Source: Dysgonomonas sp.
GTDB taxonomy: Bacteria; Bacteroidota; Bacteroidia; Bacteroidales; Dysgonomonadaceae
Length of the DNA stretch: 5,378 bases
Assembly: GCA_003523545.1 (NCBI GenBank)
Contig: DQAM01000492.1
Span: 1-5,378, forward strand
Direction: 5' to 3'
Part shown: in pieces, positions 1-5,378 of the stretch
Position numbering within the stretch: the first letter of the stretch is position 1
Layout of the letters: every line of letters starts with the position of its first letter
Notes under the pieces: generated by a model
Seen by the model: only the letters and a program-made list of their open reading frames with translations
Databases searched by the model: none
Told to the model about the DNA's origin: nothing
Program-made: the position numbers and the translations under genes

Positions 1-1
1 T

Positions 2-274
2 GTTTATACTGTTGAAAAAGAAGATAAAAATAAATATGTATTATCAGTGATATTAAGTGATGAAGTTGTACATGATGATATGGCCTATACTTTTATCGAA
101 TGGAACCAACACGGATGGGATATAGATACTATACAGTCTCAGGTTTCGCATAGAGGAAGTATTTACAAAAGTCTTATGGTAATGTTTAATGACTCTGTCT
201 GGAATCGTCCTAATAATCCAGTTCCTCCCAATGAATGGACTTTATTAGATCAATCTTTCACTATCATAAAATAA
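2..274 (+). CDS. C-terminal fragment of a hypothetical protein, paralogue of the next gene
   Basis: The reading frame is open from the first bases of the window to a TAA at 272-274, so this is the 3' end of a gene that starts upstream. A GTG at 47 could start a shorter ORF, but the frame continues without a stop to the window edge. About 90 residues are visible. They align with the C-terminal half of the lipoprotein encoded at 348-899: both carry YT-x-IEWNQ-x-GW followed by DTI, then MVMFNDSVWN, and both end in SFTI-x-K. I recognise no domain or enzyme motif. By analogy with its neighbour it is probably a small exported lipoprotein, but the signal peptide lies outside the window. A strong terminator follows the stop. 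The function is unknown; the gene and its frame are well supported by the paralogy. Confidence 0.8.
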   Translation, partial: VYTVEKEDKNKYVLSVILSDEVVHDDMAYTFIEWNQHGWDIDTIQSQVSHRGSIYKSLMVMFNDSVWNRPNNPVPPNEWTLLDQSFTIIK

Positions 275-288
275 CAATATATGCGGTT

Positions 289-320
289 AATACGGCTTTA
301 CTTCAATAAAGCCGTGTTTT
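289..320 (+). terminator. Intrinsic terminator after the first lipoprotein-like gene
   Basis: ACGGCTTTA (292-300) and TAAAGCCGT (307-315) form a perfect 9-bp stem around a 6-nt CTTCAA loop. The stem can be lengthened by a T-G pair and two A-T pairs at its base. GTTTT (316-320) follows directly. It lies 15-20 nt after the TAA at 272-274, so it should end transcription of the upstream paralogue and separate it from the gene starting at 348. Confidence 0.85.
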
Positions 321-347
321 CCTGACACCAAAGAGCAGTTTTGACTT

Positions 348-899
348 ATGAAAATAAAAATACTAATGTTACTTTCATTTATTACGTTATTAGCATGTAA
401 TGATGAAGATAGCTACGATGTGTATAATACTTCACAATGCTTTTTTGTACATGATAATGAAGGAAATGATTTATTAGACCTGGATAATCAGAATAGAATA
501 GATATATCTAAAATAAAAACTTATTTTCTTTTGGATCAGAGCGGAAAGGTTATTCATTCAGATGAGTTTTATCAAAATAAAGTTCCTCATGCTATCCTGG
601 ATCAAGGAGATGGAAAACCTTCTTACTTCGAATGGAATGGTAAGAAACATTATTTTTTTAAAATAGGACTCAGCGAAATACCTGTAAAAAGTGATACTAC
701 CTACACTCTTATCGAGTGGAATCAAAATGGCTGGAAAACAGATACTATAATTTCAAAAATATCACAGGGAGCATCATACCTTACAGTTGGAATGGTAATG
801 TTTAATGATTCTGTCTGGAATACGAACCATATTCCCCCATCTGACCTTCATAATATATCTGACGGGGAAGCATCATTTACTATTGTAAAATTACAGTAA
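348..899 (+). CDS. Hypothetical lipoprotein, tandem paralogue of the upstream gene
   Basis: The 183-aa protein begins with a lipoprotein signal peptide: a basic start (MKIK), a hydrophobic core, and the lipobox LLAC with the modified cysteine at residue 17. The cysteine is followed by N-D-E-D, an acidic stretch resembling the export signal that sends some Bacteroidetes lipoproteins to the cell surface, so an outer-membrane and possibly surface location is inferred. The mature part has no domain I recognise. Residues 119-129 (YTLIEWNQNGW), 149-158 (MVMFNDSVWN) and 176-181 (SFTIVK) are shared with the gene fragment just upstream, which points to tandem duplication. The ATG at 348 is chosen because the signal peptide starts exactly there. 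There is no Shine-Dalgarno sequence and no convincing promoter between the preceding terminator and this start, so how it is transcribed is unclear. The gene is A/T-rich compared with the ilv genes downstream. Its function is unknown. Confidence 0.85.
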   Translation: MKIKILMLLSFITLLACNDEDSYDVYNTSQCFFVHDNEGNDLLDLDNQNRIDISKIKTYFLLDQSGKVIHSDEFYQNKVPHAILDQGDGKPSYFEWNGKKHYFFKIGLSEIPVKSDTTYTLIEWNQNGWKTDTIISKISQGASYLTVGMVMFNDSVWNTNHIPPSDLHNISDGEASFTIVKLQ

Positions 900-906
900 T
901 GAAATC

Positions 907-944
907 AAAAAATAACCCGGTAAGCCTAGCGCCTATCGGGTTAT
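907..944 (-). terminator. Terminator between convergent genes, oriented for the bor-like gene
   Basis: ATAACCCG (912-919) pairs perfectly with CGGGTTAT (937-944). The stem continues inward through a G-T pair, two A-T pairs, a mismatch and two G-C pairs to a 5-nt loop. Read on the minus strand the hairpin is followed by TTTTT (911 down to 907), the arrangement of an intrinsic terminator for the gene ending at 973. On the plus strand the hairpin is followed by CCTAAAAATA, which is a poor U-tract, so termination of the 348-899 gene here would be weaker or factor-assisted. Confidence 0.7.
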
Positions 945-972
945 CCTAAAAATATCTCGGTATGATTTTACT

Positions 973-1650
973 TTATTTCTTTGAAATTTTTTCGATATCC
1001 GACATTCTCGATTCAACAATCCTACCGTCATCCAGCCTTAATTTAACACGTCCGTTAGAAGCCTCACCTACTACTGTTGCATCTATTTCCGCACCGTTTT
1101 TATAAAGAACAATTGCTTCGTATTCCCTGATTGGTGCTTCATATGACCTCGACTGAACCCTTGAAGAACGTCTGGGTTCCGGAGTATATTCCTGTTCGGG
1201 AGAATTGGACGGTATCCGGTCTGCCGGCGGAGTATATTCGAAACGGCGTTGGGACTGCGGTGCTTCTTCATAGGTATTCTGTCTGGAAGAGCGGGTATTA
1301 TTATAATCACCTCTTACATTAGTACCTAATTTATAATCCTCTACAGGCAGGTAATAGGTAGTGGTTGTCGGCGTATAAATACCGAATGTAATGGATGAAA
1401 GCAATCCATTAATAAATGACTGATTGGTTCTTATCACATAATTCTCACGATCCCCGATAAATTCACTAGCCTGTTTGCTGGCATTGTTCAGGGGAACTAA
1501 TCCCCATAATAAGAAATCATTCCTGTGACTGTTGACTTCGACCATAGGGTGGGTAGGAGATACATCTCCGACTGCAATTCTTGTATTGTAACACGATGAT
1601 AAAAATAATGCAGATGAAAATAAAACACTCGCATAAATAATTCTTCTCAT
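973..1650 (-). CDS. Bor/Iss-family lipoprotein with a C-terminal extension
   Basis: The 225-aa protein has a lipoprotein signal peptide ending in LSSC with the lipid-bearing cysteine at residue 20. Residues 20-101 resemble the Bor family, named after the lambda lipoprotein linked to serum survival. The best match is residues 75-94 (T-x-QSFINGLL-x-x-IT-x-GIYTP), against TQQTFVNGLLGFITLGIYTP in lambda Bor as I recall it. Bor is only about 97 residues long. Here the domain is followed by a polar linker rich in Arg, Ser, Pro and Glu (about 105-175), then about 50 residues (176-225) of alternating hydrophobic pattern with turns at KNG, SNG and DDG, suggesting a small beta-barrel-like module. It is presumably anchored in the outer membrane. 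The ATG at 1648-1650 starts the signal peptide and no Shine-Dalgarno sequence is present. It diverges from the ilv operon and has its own promoter and terminator, so it is probably monocistronic. A serum-resistance role should not be assumed; the physiological role is unknown. Confidence 0.85.
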   Translation of the reverse strand: MRRIIYASVLFSSALFLSSCYNTRIAVGDVSPTHPMVEVNSHRNDFLLWGLVPLNNASKQASEFIGDRENYVIRTNQSFINGLLSSITFGIYTPTTTTYYLPVEDYKLGTNVRGDYNNTRSSRQNTYEEAPQSQRRFEYTPPADRIPSNSPEQEYTPEPRRSSRVQSRSYEAPIREYEAIVLYKNGAEIDATVVGEASNGRVKLRLDDGRIVESRMSDIEKISKK

Positions 1651-1736
1651 AATTTATTCTAAATTTAAATTTTTTCTGTATCAGAATATGATTGTATAAG
1701 TAAAATATCCTGATTCCCCCCATTTTAGAGTATACG

Positions 1737-1766
1737 CAAAAATACAATAAAATATTTGTTAACAAA
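1737..1766 (-). promoter_or_regulatory. Bacteroidetes-type promoter for the bor-like lipoprotein gene
   Basis: Read on the minus strand, TTTG (1766-1763) is followed after 18 bp by TATTTTTG (1744-1737). This matches the -33 TTTG and -7 TAnnTTTG consensus used by the Bacteroidetes primary sigma factor. Transcription would begin near 1731, leaving a leader of about 80 nt before the ATG at 1650. The -33 element overlaps a perfect 12-bp palindrome (1755-1766). Confidence 0.65.
1755..1766. repeat. 12-bp perfect palindrome over the leftward -33 element
   Basis: TTTGTTAACAAA reads identically on both strands, and its right half contains the -33 TTTG of the leftward promoter. The position would suit an operator for a dimeric regulator. 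However, the region is very A/T-rich, a site of this composition can occur by chance, and no second copy is seen near the rightward promoter. Confidence 0.3.
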
Positions 1767-1850
1767 ATAATTAATAAAAGCAGAAATTGATTTAACAAAA
1801 TGTTTTTCCTTAGAATAAAACATAAAAAGCCTAATTTTTACCGTAAAAAC

Positions 1851-1880
1851 TTTGTAAATAAAAAAAACATTATAACTTTG
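1851..1880 (+). promoter_or_regulatory. Bacteroidetes-type promoter for the ilv leader and operon
   Basis: TTTG (1851-1854) is followed after 18 bp by TAACTTTG (1873-1880), an exact match to TAnnTTTG with the usual spacing. Transcription would start around 1885-1888. This places the leader-peptide ATG at 1903 about 15-18 nt into the transcript and the ilvD ATG about 185 nt downstream. The spacing is the same as in the divergent promoter for the bor-like gene. Confidence 0.75.
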
Positions 1881-1902
1881 TGACTCAAACAGTCAATATT
1901 TT

Positions 1903-1965
1903 ATGACAAATTGTATTATACATGTCCTCATTCTTGATATTCTGCTCGTCGGACAGAGTAACTGA
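1903..1965 (+). CDS. Branched-chain amino-acid leader peptide (ilv attenuator)
   Basis: An ATG at 1903 opens a 20-codon frame ending in TGA at 1963-1965. Ten of its 20 residues are isoleucine, leucine or valine (4 Ile, 4 Leu, 2 Val), all within residues 5-16 (CIIHVLILDILLV spans residues 4-16). It lies just after the predicted transcription start, upstream of a terminator hairpin and upstream of ilvD-ilvB, exactly where a leader peptide such as enterobacterial ilvL would be. Its role would be as a sensor rather than a product. When charged Ile, Leu or Val tRNA is scarce the ribosome stalls in 1915-1950; when supply is good it proceeds to the stop codon, which lies inside the antiterminator strand. 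No Shine-Dalgarno sequence is seen before the ATG, as is usual in this phylum. I call it from composition, position and RNA geometry; the peptide sequence does not need to resemble known leaders. Confidence 0.85.
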   Translation: MTNCIIHVLILDILLVGQSN

Positions 1966-2033
1966 GAAAGGTGTGTAGAAAACAGGTCTGATTAATTAAA
2001 CAAAATATATAGAACCATATAAAGCCTTTCTCG
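1963..2033 (+). promoter_or_regulatory. Predicted antiterminator pairing of the ilv leader
   Basis: TGAGAAAGGT (1963-1972) can pair with GCCTTTCTCG (2024-2033): 8 Watson-Crick pairs from 1964-1971 with 2025-2032, flanked by one G-U pair at each end. The downstream strand is also the left arm of the terminator hairpin, so the two structures exclude each other. The upstream strand (GAGAAAGG) and the terminator right arm (GGGAAAGG, 2041-2048) are 7/8 identical, as expected for two strands competing for one partner. The upstream strand includes the leader stop codon. A ribosome finishing the peptide would cover it and allow termination, while one stalled at or before codon 16 would leave it free. 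A convincing separate strand 1 sheltering strand 2 without translation was not found; only short pairings such as TCTG (1941-1944) with CAGA (1954-1957) are visible. Confidence 0.7.
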
Positions 2034-2054
2034 ATTGTACGGGAAAGGCTTTTT
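2021..2054 (+). terminator. Attenuator terminator upstream of ilvD
   Basis: AAAGCCTTTC (2021-2030) and GAAAGGCTTT (2043-2052) make a perfect 10-bp stem. It extends inward by one G-U and two G-C pairs to a 6-nt loop (2034-2039) and runs into TTTTT (2050-2054). The terminator ends 15 nt before the ilvD start, with no gene ending immediately upstream other than the leader peptide. It is therefore best explained as a regulated terminator inside the operon leader and not the end of another transcript. Confidence 0.85.
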
Positions 2055-2069
2055 CAATTAAAAACTACA

Positions 2070-3899
2070 ATGGGATTTGAATTACGCAGTTCGACAAGCA
2101 CGCAGGGACGCCGCATGGCAGGAGCCCGGGCCTTATGGCGTGCAAACGGTATGAAAGAAGAGCAGATGGGTAAACCGCTTATTGCTATCGTGAATTCTTT
2201 TACTCAGTTTGTACCGGGGCATGTCCATCTGCATGAAATAGGACAAAAGATAAAAGCCGAAATCGAAGCATTGGGTTGTTTTGCCGCCGAATTCAATACT
2301 ATAGCTATCGATGATGGTATAGCTATGGGACATGACGGTATGTTATATTCCCTTCCTTCACGCGACTTAATAGCGGATAGCGTTGAATACATGATAAATG
2401 CGCATAAAGCGGATGCAATGATATGCATCAGTAATTGTGATAAAATTACTCCCGGTATGCAGATGGCGGCAATGAGATTAAACATTCCCGCTATTTTTGT
2501 GTCCGGTGGTCCTATGGAAGCCGGGGAATTAGGCGATAAGCATCTCGACCTGATCGATGCTATGACTAAAGCAGCAGACGACACCGTATCGGATAAGGAA
2601 GTAGATGCGATAGAACGGGCAGCCTGTCCTACTTGTGGTTCATGTTCGGGAATGTTTACAGCCAATTCTATGAATTGCCTGAATGAAGCTATAGGATTAG
2701 CTCTTCCCGGAAATGGAACGATTGTAGCTACACATACCAACCGGATGAAACTATTTGAAAAAGCGGCTAAGCAAATCGTTGAAAACGCCTACAAATATTA
2801 CCGGGATGGAGACGAATCGGTTCTTCCGCGCAGTATTGCTGGTAAACAAGCTTTTCTGAATTCGATGACATTGGATATTGCGATGGGTGGTTCTACCAAT
2901 ACCATTTTGCATCTGTTGGCGGTTGCTCAGGAAGCGGGAGTAGATTTCAATATGTCCGATATTGATGCCTTATCCCGTAAAACTCCTTGCTTGTGTAAGG
3001 TAGCACCGAATACGGATAGGTATCATATACAGGATGTGAACAGAGCCGGAGGTATTCTCGGAATTATGAATGAACTGGCAAAAGCCAACCTGATTGATAC
3101 ATCTGTAAAACGTGCAGATGGATTAACTCTCGCCCAAGCCATTAGTAAATATGATATAACTAAAGCTAATCCTGATAAGGATGCTGAAAATCTATATAAA
3201 TCGGCTCCTGCCCGTAGGTTCAATCTGGTGATGGGTTCTCAGGATACATATTATCCCACATTGGATATAGACCGTGCCAACGGATGTATCCGCGATATAG
3301 AACATGCCTATACGAAGGACGGCGGACTTGCTATCCTCAAAGGAAATATAGCACTTGACGGTTGTGTGGTAAAAACTGCCGGAGTTGACGAAAGCATATT
3401 TAAATTTGCCGGCACAGCAAAAGTATTTCATTCTCAGGAAGCTGCTTGTGAAGGAATCCTCAAAAATAAAGTGCAGGCAGGAGATGTTGTAATTATCACT
3501 TACGAAGGACCAAAAGGCGGTCCGGGAATGCAGGAAATGCTTTATCCGACTTCATACATAAAATCAAAACACCTGGGTAAAGAATGTGCTTTGATAACAG
3601 ACGGGCGCTTTTCGGGCGGAACTTCGGGTTTATCGATCGGCCATGTTTCCCCGGAAGCTGCTTCCGGCGGAGCTATCGGATTGGTGCGTGACGGTGACAT
3701 AATCGAAATAGATATACCCAATCGTTCAATCAATGTGAAATTGAGCAACGAGGAATTAGATAAACGCCGTGATGAAGAAATGGAAAAAGGCAAAGACGCT
3801 TTTAAACCGAATCGCGAACGATATATTTCTAAGGCCTTAAAAGCTTATGCAAGTATGGTAAGCTCGGCGGATTTGGGAGCAGTGAGAATTATAGAATAA
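2070..3899 (+). CDS. ilvD: Dihydroxy-acid dehydratase
   Basis: IlvD (EC 4.2.1.9) is a cytoplasmic iron-sulfur enzyme that dehydrates 2,3-dihydroxy-isovalerate and 2,3-dihydroxy-3-methylvalerate to the keto acids that precede valine, leucine and isoleucine. The 609-aa product closely follows the Escherichia coli type (616 aa) over its whole length. Visible landmarks are [10 protein letters not shown] (45-54), [13 protein letters not shown] (79-91), the signature [10 protein letters not shown] (121-130) with Cys123, Asp124 and Lys125, [18 protein letters not shown] (186-203) with Cys192, and the second signature [23 protein letters not shown] (508-530) with Ser515 in the active-site loop. By family knowledge Cys123 and Cys192 are cluster ligands and Asp124 and Lys125 help bind magnesium. 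The ATG at 2070 matches the conserved N-terminus and has only A-rich DNA before it. It is the first structural gene after the leader-peptide attenuator and lies 26 nt before ilvB, so the two are probably cotranscribed. No damage is seen. Confidence 0.98.
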   Translation: MGFELRSSTSTQGRRMAGARALWRANGMKEEQMGKPLIAIVNSFTQFVPGHVHLHEIGQKIKAEIEALGCFAAEFNTIAIDDGIAMGHDGMLYSLPSRDLIADSVEYMINAHKADAMICISNCDKITPGMQMAAMRLNIPAIFVSGGPMEAGELGDKHLDLIDAMTKAADDTVSDKEVDAIERAACPTCGSCSGMFTANSMNCLNEAIGLALPGNGTIVATHTNRMKLFEKAAKQIVENAYKYYRDGDESVLPRSIAGKQAFLNSMTLDIAMGGSTNTILHLLAVAQEAGVDFNMSDIDALSRKTPCLCKVAPNTDRYHIQDVNRAGGILGIMNELAKANLIDTSVKRADGLTLAQAISKYDITKANPDKDAENLYKSAPARRFNLVMGSQDTYYPTLDIDRANGCIRDIEHAYTKDGGLAILKGNIALDGCVVKTAGVDESIFKFAGTAKVFHSQEAACEGILKNKVQAGDVVIITYEGPKGGPGMQEMLYPTSYIKSKHLGKECALITDGRFSGGTSGLSIGHVSPEAASGGAIGLVRDGDIIEIDIPNRSINVKLSNEELDKRRDEEMEKGKDAFKPNRERYISKALKAYASMVSSADLGAVRIIE

Positions 3900-3925
3900 C
3901 CTTGATTTATTTATTATATTGAATT

Positions 3926-5378
3926 ATGGAAAAACAAGTAAGAGGAAGCGAAGCACTTATCCTTTCATTGTTAGATGAGGGAGTTGATACCATTTTCGGG
4001 TATCCGGGCGGTCAGATTATCCCGACTTTCGATAGTCTTTATGATTACAAAGACCGAGTCAATCATATACTTGTACGCCACGAGCAGGGAGCAACACACG
4101 CCGCGCAGGGGTATGCGCGTGTTACGGGTAAGGTCGGTATCGCACTCGTCACCTCCGGACCGGGTGCTACCAATGCCATAACAGGTATAGCAGATGCCAT
4201 GCTCGACAGTACTCCGATCATTGTTATTTCAGGACAGGTTCCTACCAACTTACTTGGAAGCGATGCTTTTCAGGAAGCCGATATTGTAGGGATCACACAG
4301 CCTATATGCAAATGGGCTTACCAAATACGAAGAGCCGAAGATATTCCGGCGGCAGTTGCAAAGGCTTTCTACATAGCCTCGTCGGGCCGGCCGGGACCTG
4401 TAGTACTCGATATTACTAAAGATGCACAAAACGGCTTTGCGGAGTATAAATATGAAAAAGTAAATTTCATAAGAAGCTATCAGCCTAAGCCAAGTATTAG
4501 TGCACGGGAAATAGAGGTAGCGGCCGAAATGATAAATACGGCCAAAAAACCTTTGGCAATAATAGGGCAGGGGGTGATATTAGGCGGAGCAGAAAAAGAA
4601 TTGGCGGCCTTCCTCGAAAAAGCAGGCATTCCTGTTGCCTCTACTATTTTAGGTTTGTCGGCACTTCCCTCCGATTATCCTTTGCATGTCGGCATGCTCG
4701 GTATGCATGGAAACGTGGGGCCTAATCTCAAAACAAACGAATGCGATGTCCTGATCGCTATAGGCATGCGGTTTGACGACCGCGTTACCGGAGAACTGGA
4801 CACCTATGCTAAACAGGCCAAAATCATTCATTTTGATATCGATGTTGCGGAGATAAATAAAAATGTAAAAGTAACCTCCCGCGTTTTAGGCGATGTGAAA
4901 GAAACCTTACCGTTAGTAACAGCACAGCTTAAAAGCAATGAGCACAGCAAATGGATACAGGAATTCAGGGATTGTGATAAACGGGAATATGATGCTGTCA
5001 TAAAAAGTGAAATATATCCCGAATCGGATAATCTTAAGATGGGAGAAGTTATCAGAAGAGTTTCCGAAGCTACAAACCACGATGCCGTACTTGTCACAGA
5101 TGTGGGACAGCATCAGATGATGTCTGTCCGTTATTTCAAATACAAACAAACCCGTAGTGTAGTTACTTCGGGTGGATTAGGTACAATGGGCTTTGGGCTT
5201 CCGGCGGCTATCGGGGCCAAATATGGTGTGCCCGGCCGTACTGTATGCCTGTTTGTGGGAGACGGAGGGATTCAGATGACTCTGCAGGAATTAGGAACGA
5301 TCATGCAATATGATGTCGATGTGAAAATTATTTTGCTCAACAATCATTATCTGGGTATGGTGCGCCAATGGCAGGAAT
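3926..5378 (+). CDS. ilvB: Acetolactate synthase catalytic (large) subunit, 3' end cut by window
   Basis: This is the thiamine-diphosphate enzyme (EC 2.2.1.6) that condenses two pyruvates to acetolactate, or pyruvate with 2-ketobutyrate to acetohydroxybutyrate, the first committed step of branched-chain amino-acid synthesis. The frame runs open from ATG 3926 to the window end, giving 484 residues of an expected 560-570. Domains in order are the N-terminal pyrimidine-binding domain with the catalytic glutamate in RHEQGATHAAQGYAR (Glu53) and TSGPGATN (77-84), the central FAD-binding-type domain (about 190-340) with GMRFDDRVTG (280-289), and the start of the C-terminal domain. The last carries SGGLGTMGFGLPAAIGAK (415-432), the cofactor motif GDGG (445-448) with NN (472-473), and LGMVRQWQE at the edge. 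These motifs fit anabolic acetolactate synthase better than other members of the superfamily. It follows ilvD by 26 nt with no promoter or terminator between. A small regulatory subunit gene (ilvN/ilvH) would be expected just beyond the window. IlvB/IlvI/IlvG naming is by convention. Confidence 0.96.
   Translation, partial: MEKQVRGSEALILSLLDEGVDTIFGYPGGQIIPTFDSLYDYKDRVNHILVRHEQGATHAAQGYARVTGKVGIALVTSGPGATNAITGIADAMLDSTPIIVISGQVPTNLLGSDAFQEADIVGITQPICKWAYQIRRAEDIPAAVAKAFYIASSGRPGPVVLDITKDAQNGFAEYKYEKVNFIRSYQPKPSISAREIEVAAEMINTAKKPLAIIGQGVILGGAEKELAAFLEKAGIPVASTILGLSALPSDYPLHVGMLGMHGNVGPNLKTNECDVLIAIGMRFDDRVTGELDTYAKQAKIIHFDIDVAEINKNVKVTSRVLGDVKETLPLVTAQLKSNEHSKWIQEFRDCDKREYDAVIKSEIYPESDNLKMGEVIRRVSEATNHDAVLVTDVGQHQMMSVRYFKYKQTRSVVTSGGLGTMGFGLPAAIGAKYGVPGRTVCLFVGDGGIQMTLQELGTIMQYDVDVKIILLNNHYLGMVRQWQE

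Noticed and set aside
336..343. CAGTTTTG as a -7 box for the lipoprotein gene at 348
   Set aside because: It matches TAnnTTTG at all but the first T, but transcription would start at or after the ATG at 348, so it cannot serve this gene's annotated start.
1517..1798. 93-codon minus-strand frame covering the start of the bor-like gene and its promoter region
   Set aside because: It overlaps the well-supported signal peptide in another frame and consists mainly of hydrophobic residues produced by A/T-rich DNA.
1847..1854. AAACTTTG as an alternative -7 box for the ilv operon
   Set aside because: It lacks the TA of the consensus. The TTTG here is better explained as the -33 element of the exact TAACTTTG at 1873-1880.
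1885..2069. T-box or metabolite riboswitch as the explanation for the ilvD leader
   Set aside because: I see no T-box-like conserved sequence or large multi-helix aptamer, and the leader is short. The Ile/Leu/Val-rich ORF plus competing hairpins explain it more simply.
2204..2740. 178-codon minus-strand frame inside ilvD
   Set aside because: It lies wholly antisense to conserved ilvD motifs and has no recognisable protein features; it is a by-product of ilvD codon use.
3900..3925. Separate promoter or terminator between ilvD and ilvB
   Set aside because: The 26-nt gap is A/T-rich, with neither a TAnnTTTG element nor a hairpin, which supports cotranscription.
3975..4181. 68-codon plus-strand frame inside ilvB
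   Set aside because: It is out of frame with the conserved acetolactate synthase motifs in the same DNA, which read continuously from 3926.

Overview
The window looks like chromosomal DNA from a member of the Bacteroidetes, probably Bacteroidales. The genus cannot be fixed by eye. The case rests on two good matches to the Bacteroidetes promoter consensus (TTTG, 18 bp, TAnnTTTG), on starts preceded by A/T-rich DNA without Shine-Dalgarno sequences, and on lipoproteins of a Bacteroidetes style (acidic residues straight after the lipobox cysteine).

Left part (1-972): the 3' end of one gene and a complete paralogous lipoprotein gene lie in tandem on the + strand, separated by a clear intrinsic terminator. 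Both are visibly more A/T-rich than the ilv genes and have no function I can name. The second gene converges on a minus-strand gene, with a hairpin terminator between them. Middle left (973-1650, minus): a lipoprotein whose N-terminal half is a Bor/Iss-family domain, extended by an Arg/Ser/Pro/Glu-rich linker and a short beta-rich C-terminal module.

Centre (1651-2069): a divergent control region. One Bacteroidetes-type promoter drives the bor-like gene leftward and a second drives the branched-chain amino-acid genes rightward. The rightward leader of about 180 nt holds what appears to be a complete ribosome-mediated attenuator. It has a 20-codon leader peptide with 10 Ile/Leu/Val codons, a stop codon embedded in an antiterminator strand, and a strong intrinsic terminator ending 15 nt before ilvD. 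This short gene is easily missed and is the most interesting item in the window.

Right part (2070-5378): ilvD (dihydroxy-acid dehydratase, complete) and, 26 nt later, ilvB (acetolactate synthase catalytic subunit, cut by the window end). Acetolactate synthase makes the acetohydroxy acids that begin valine, leucine and isoleucine synthesis. IlvD performs the later dehydration that yields the 2-keto acids. The two genes appear to be one transcription unit whose entry is gated by the leader peptide: scarcity of charged Ile/Leu/Val tRNA would stall the ribosome, let the antiterminator form and switch the operon on.
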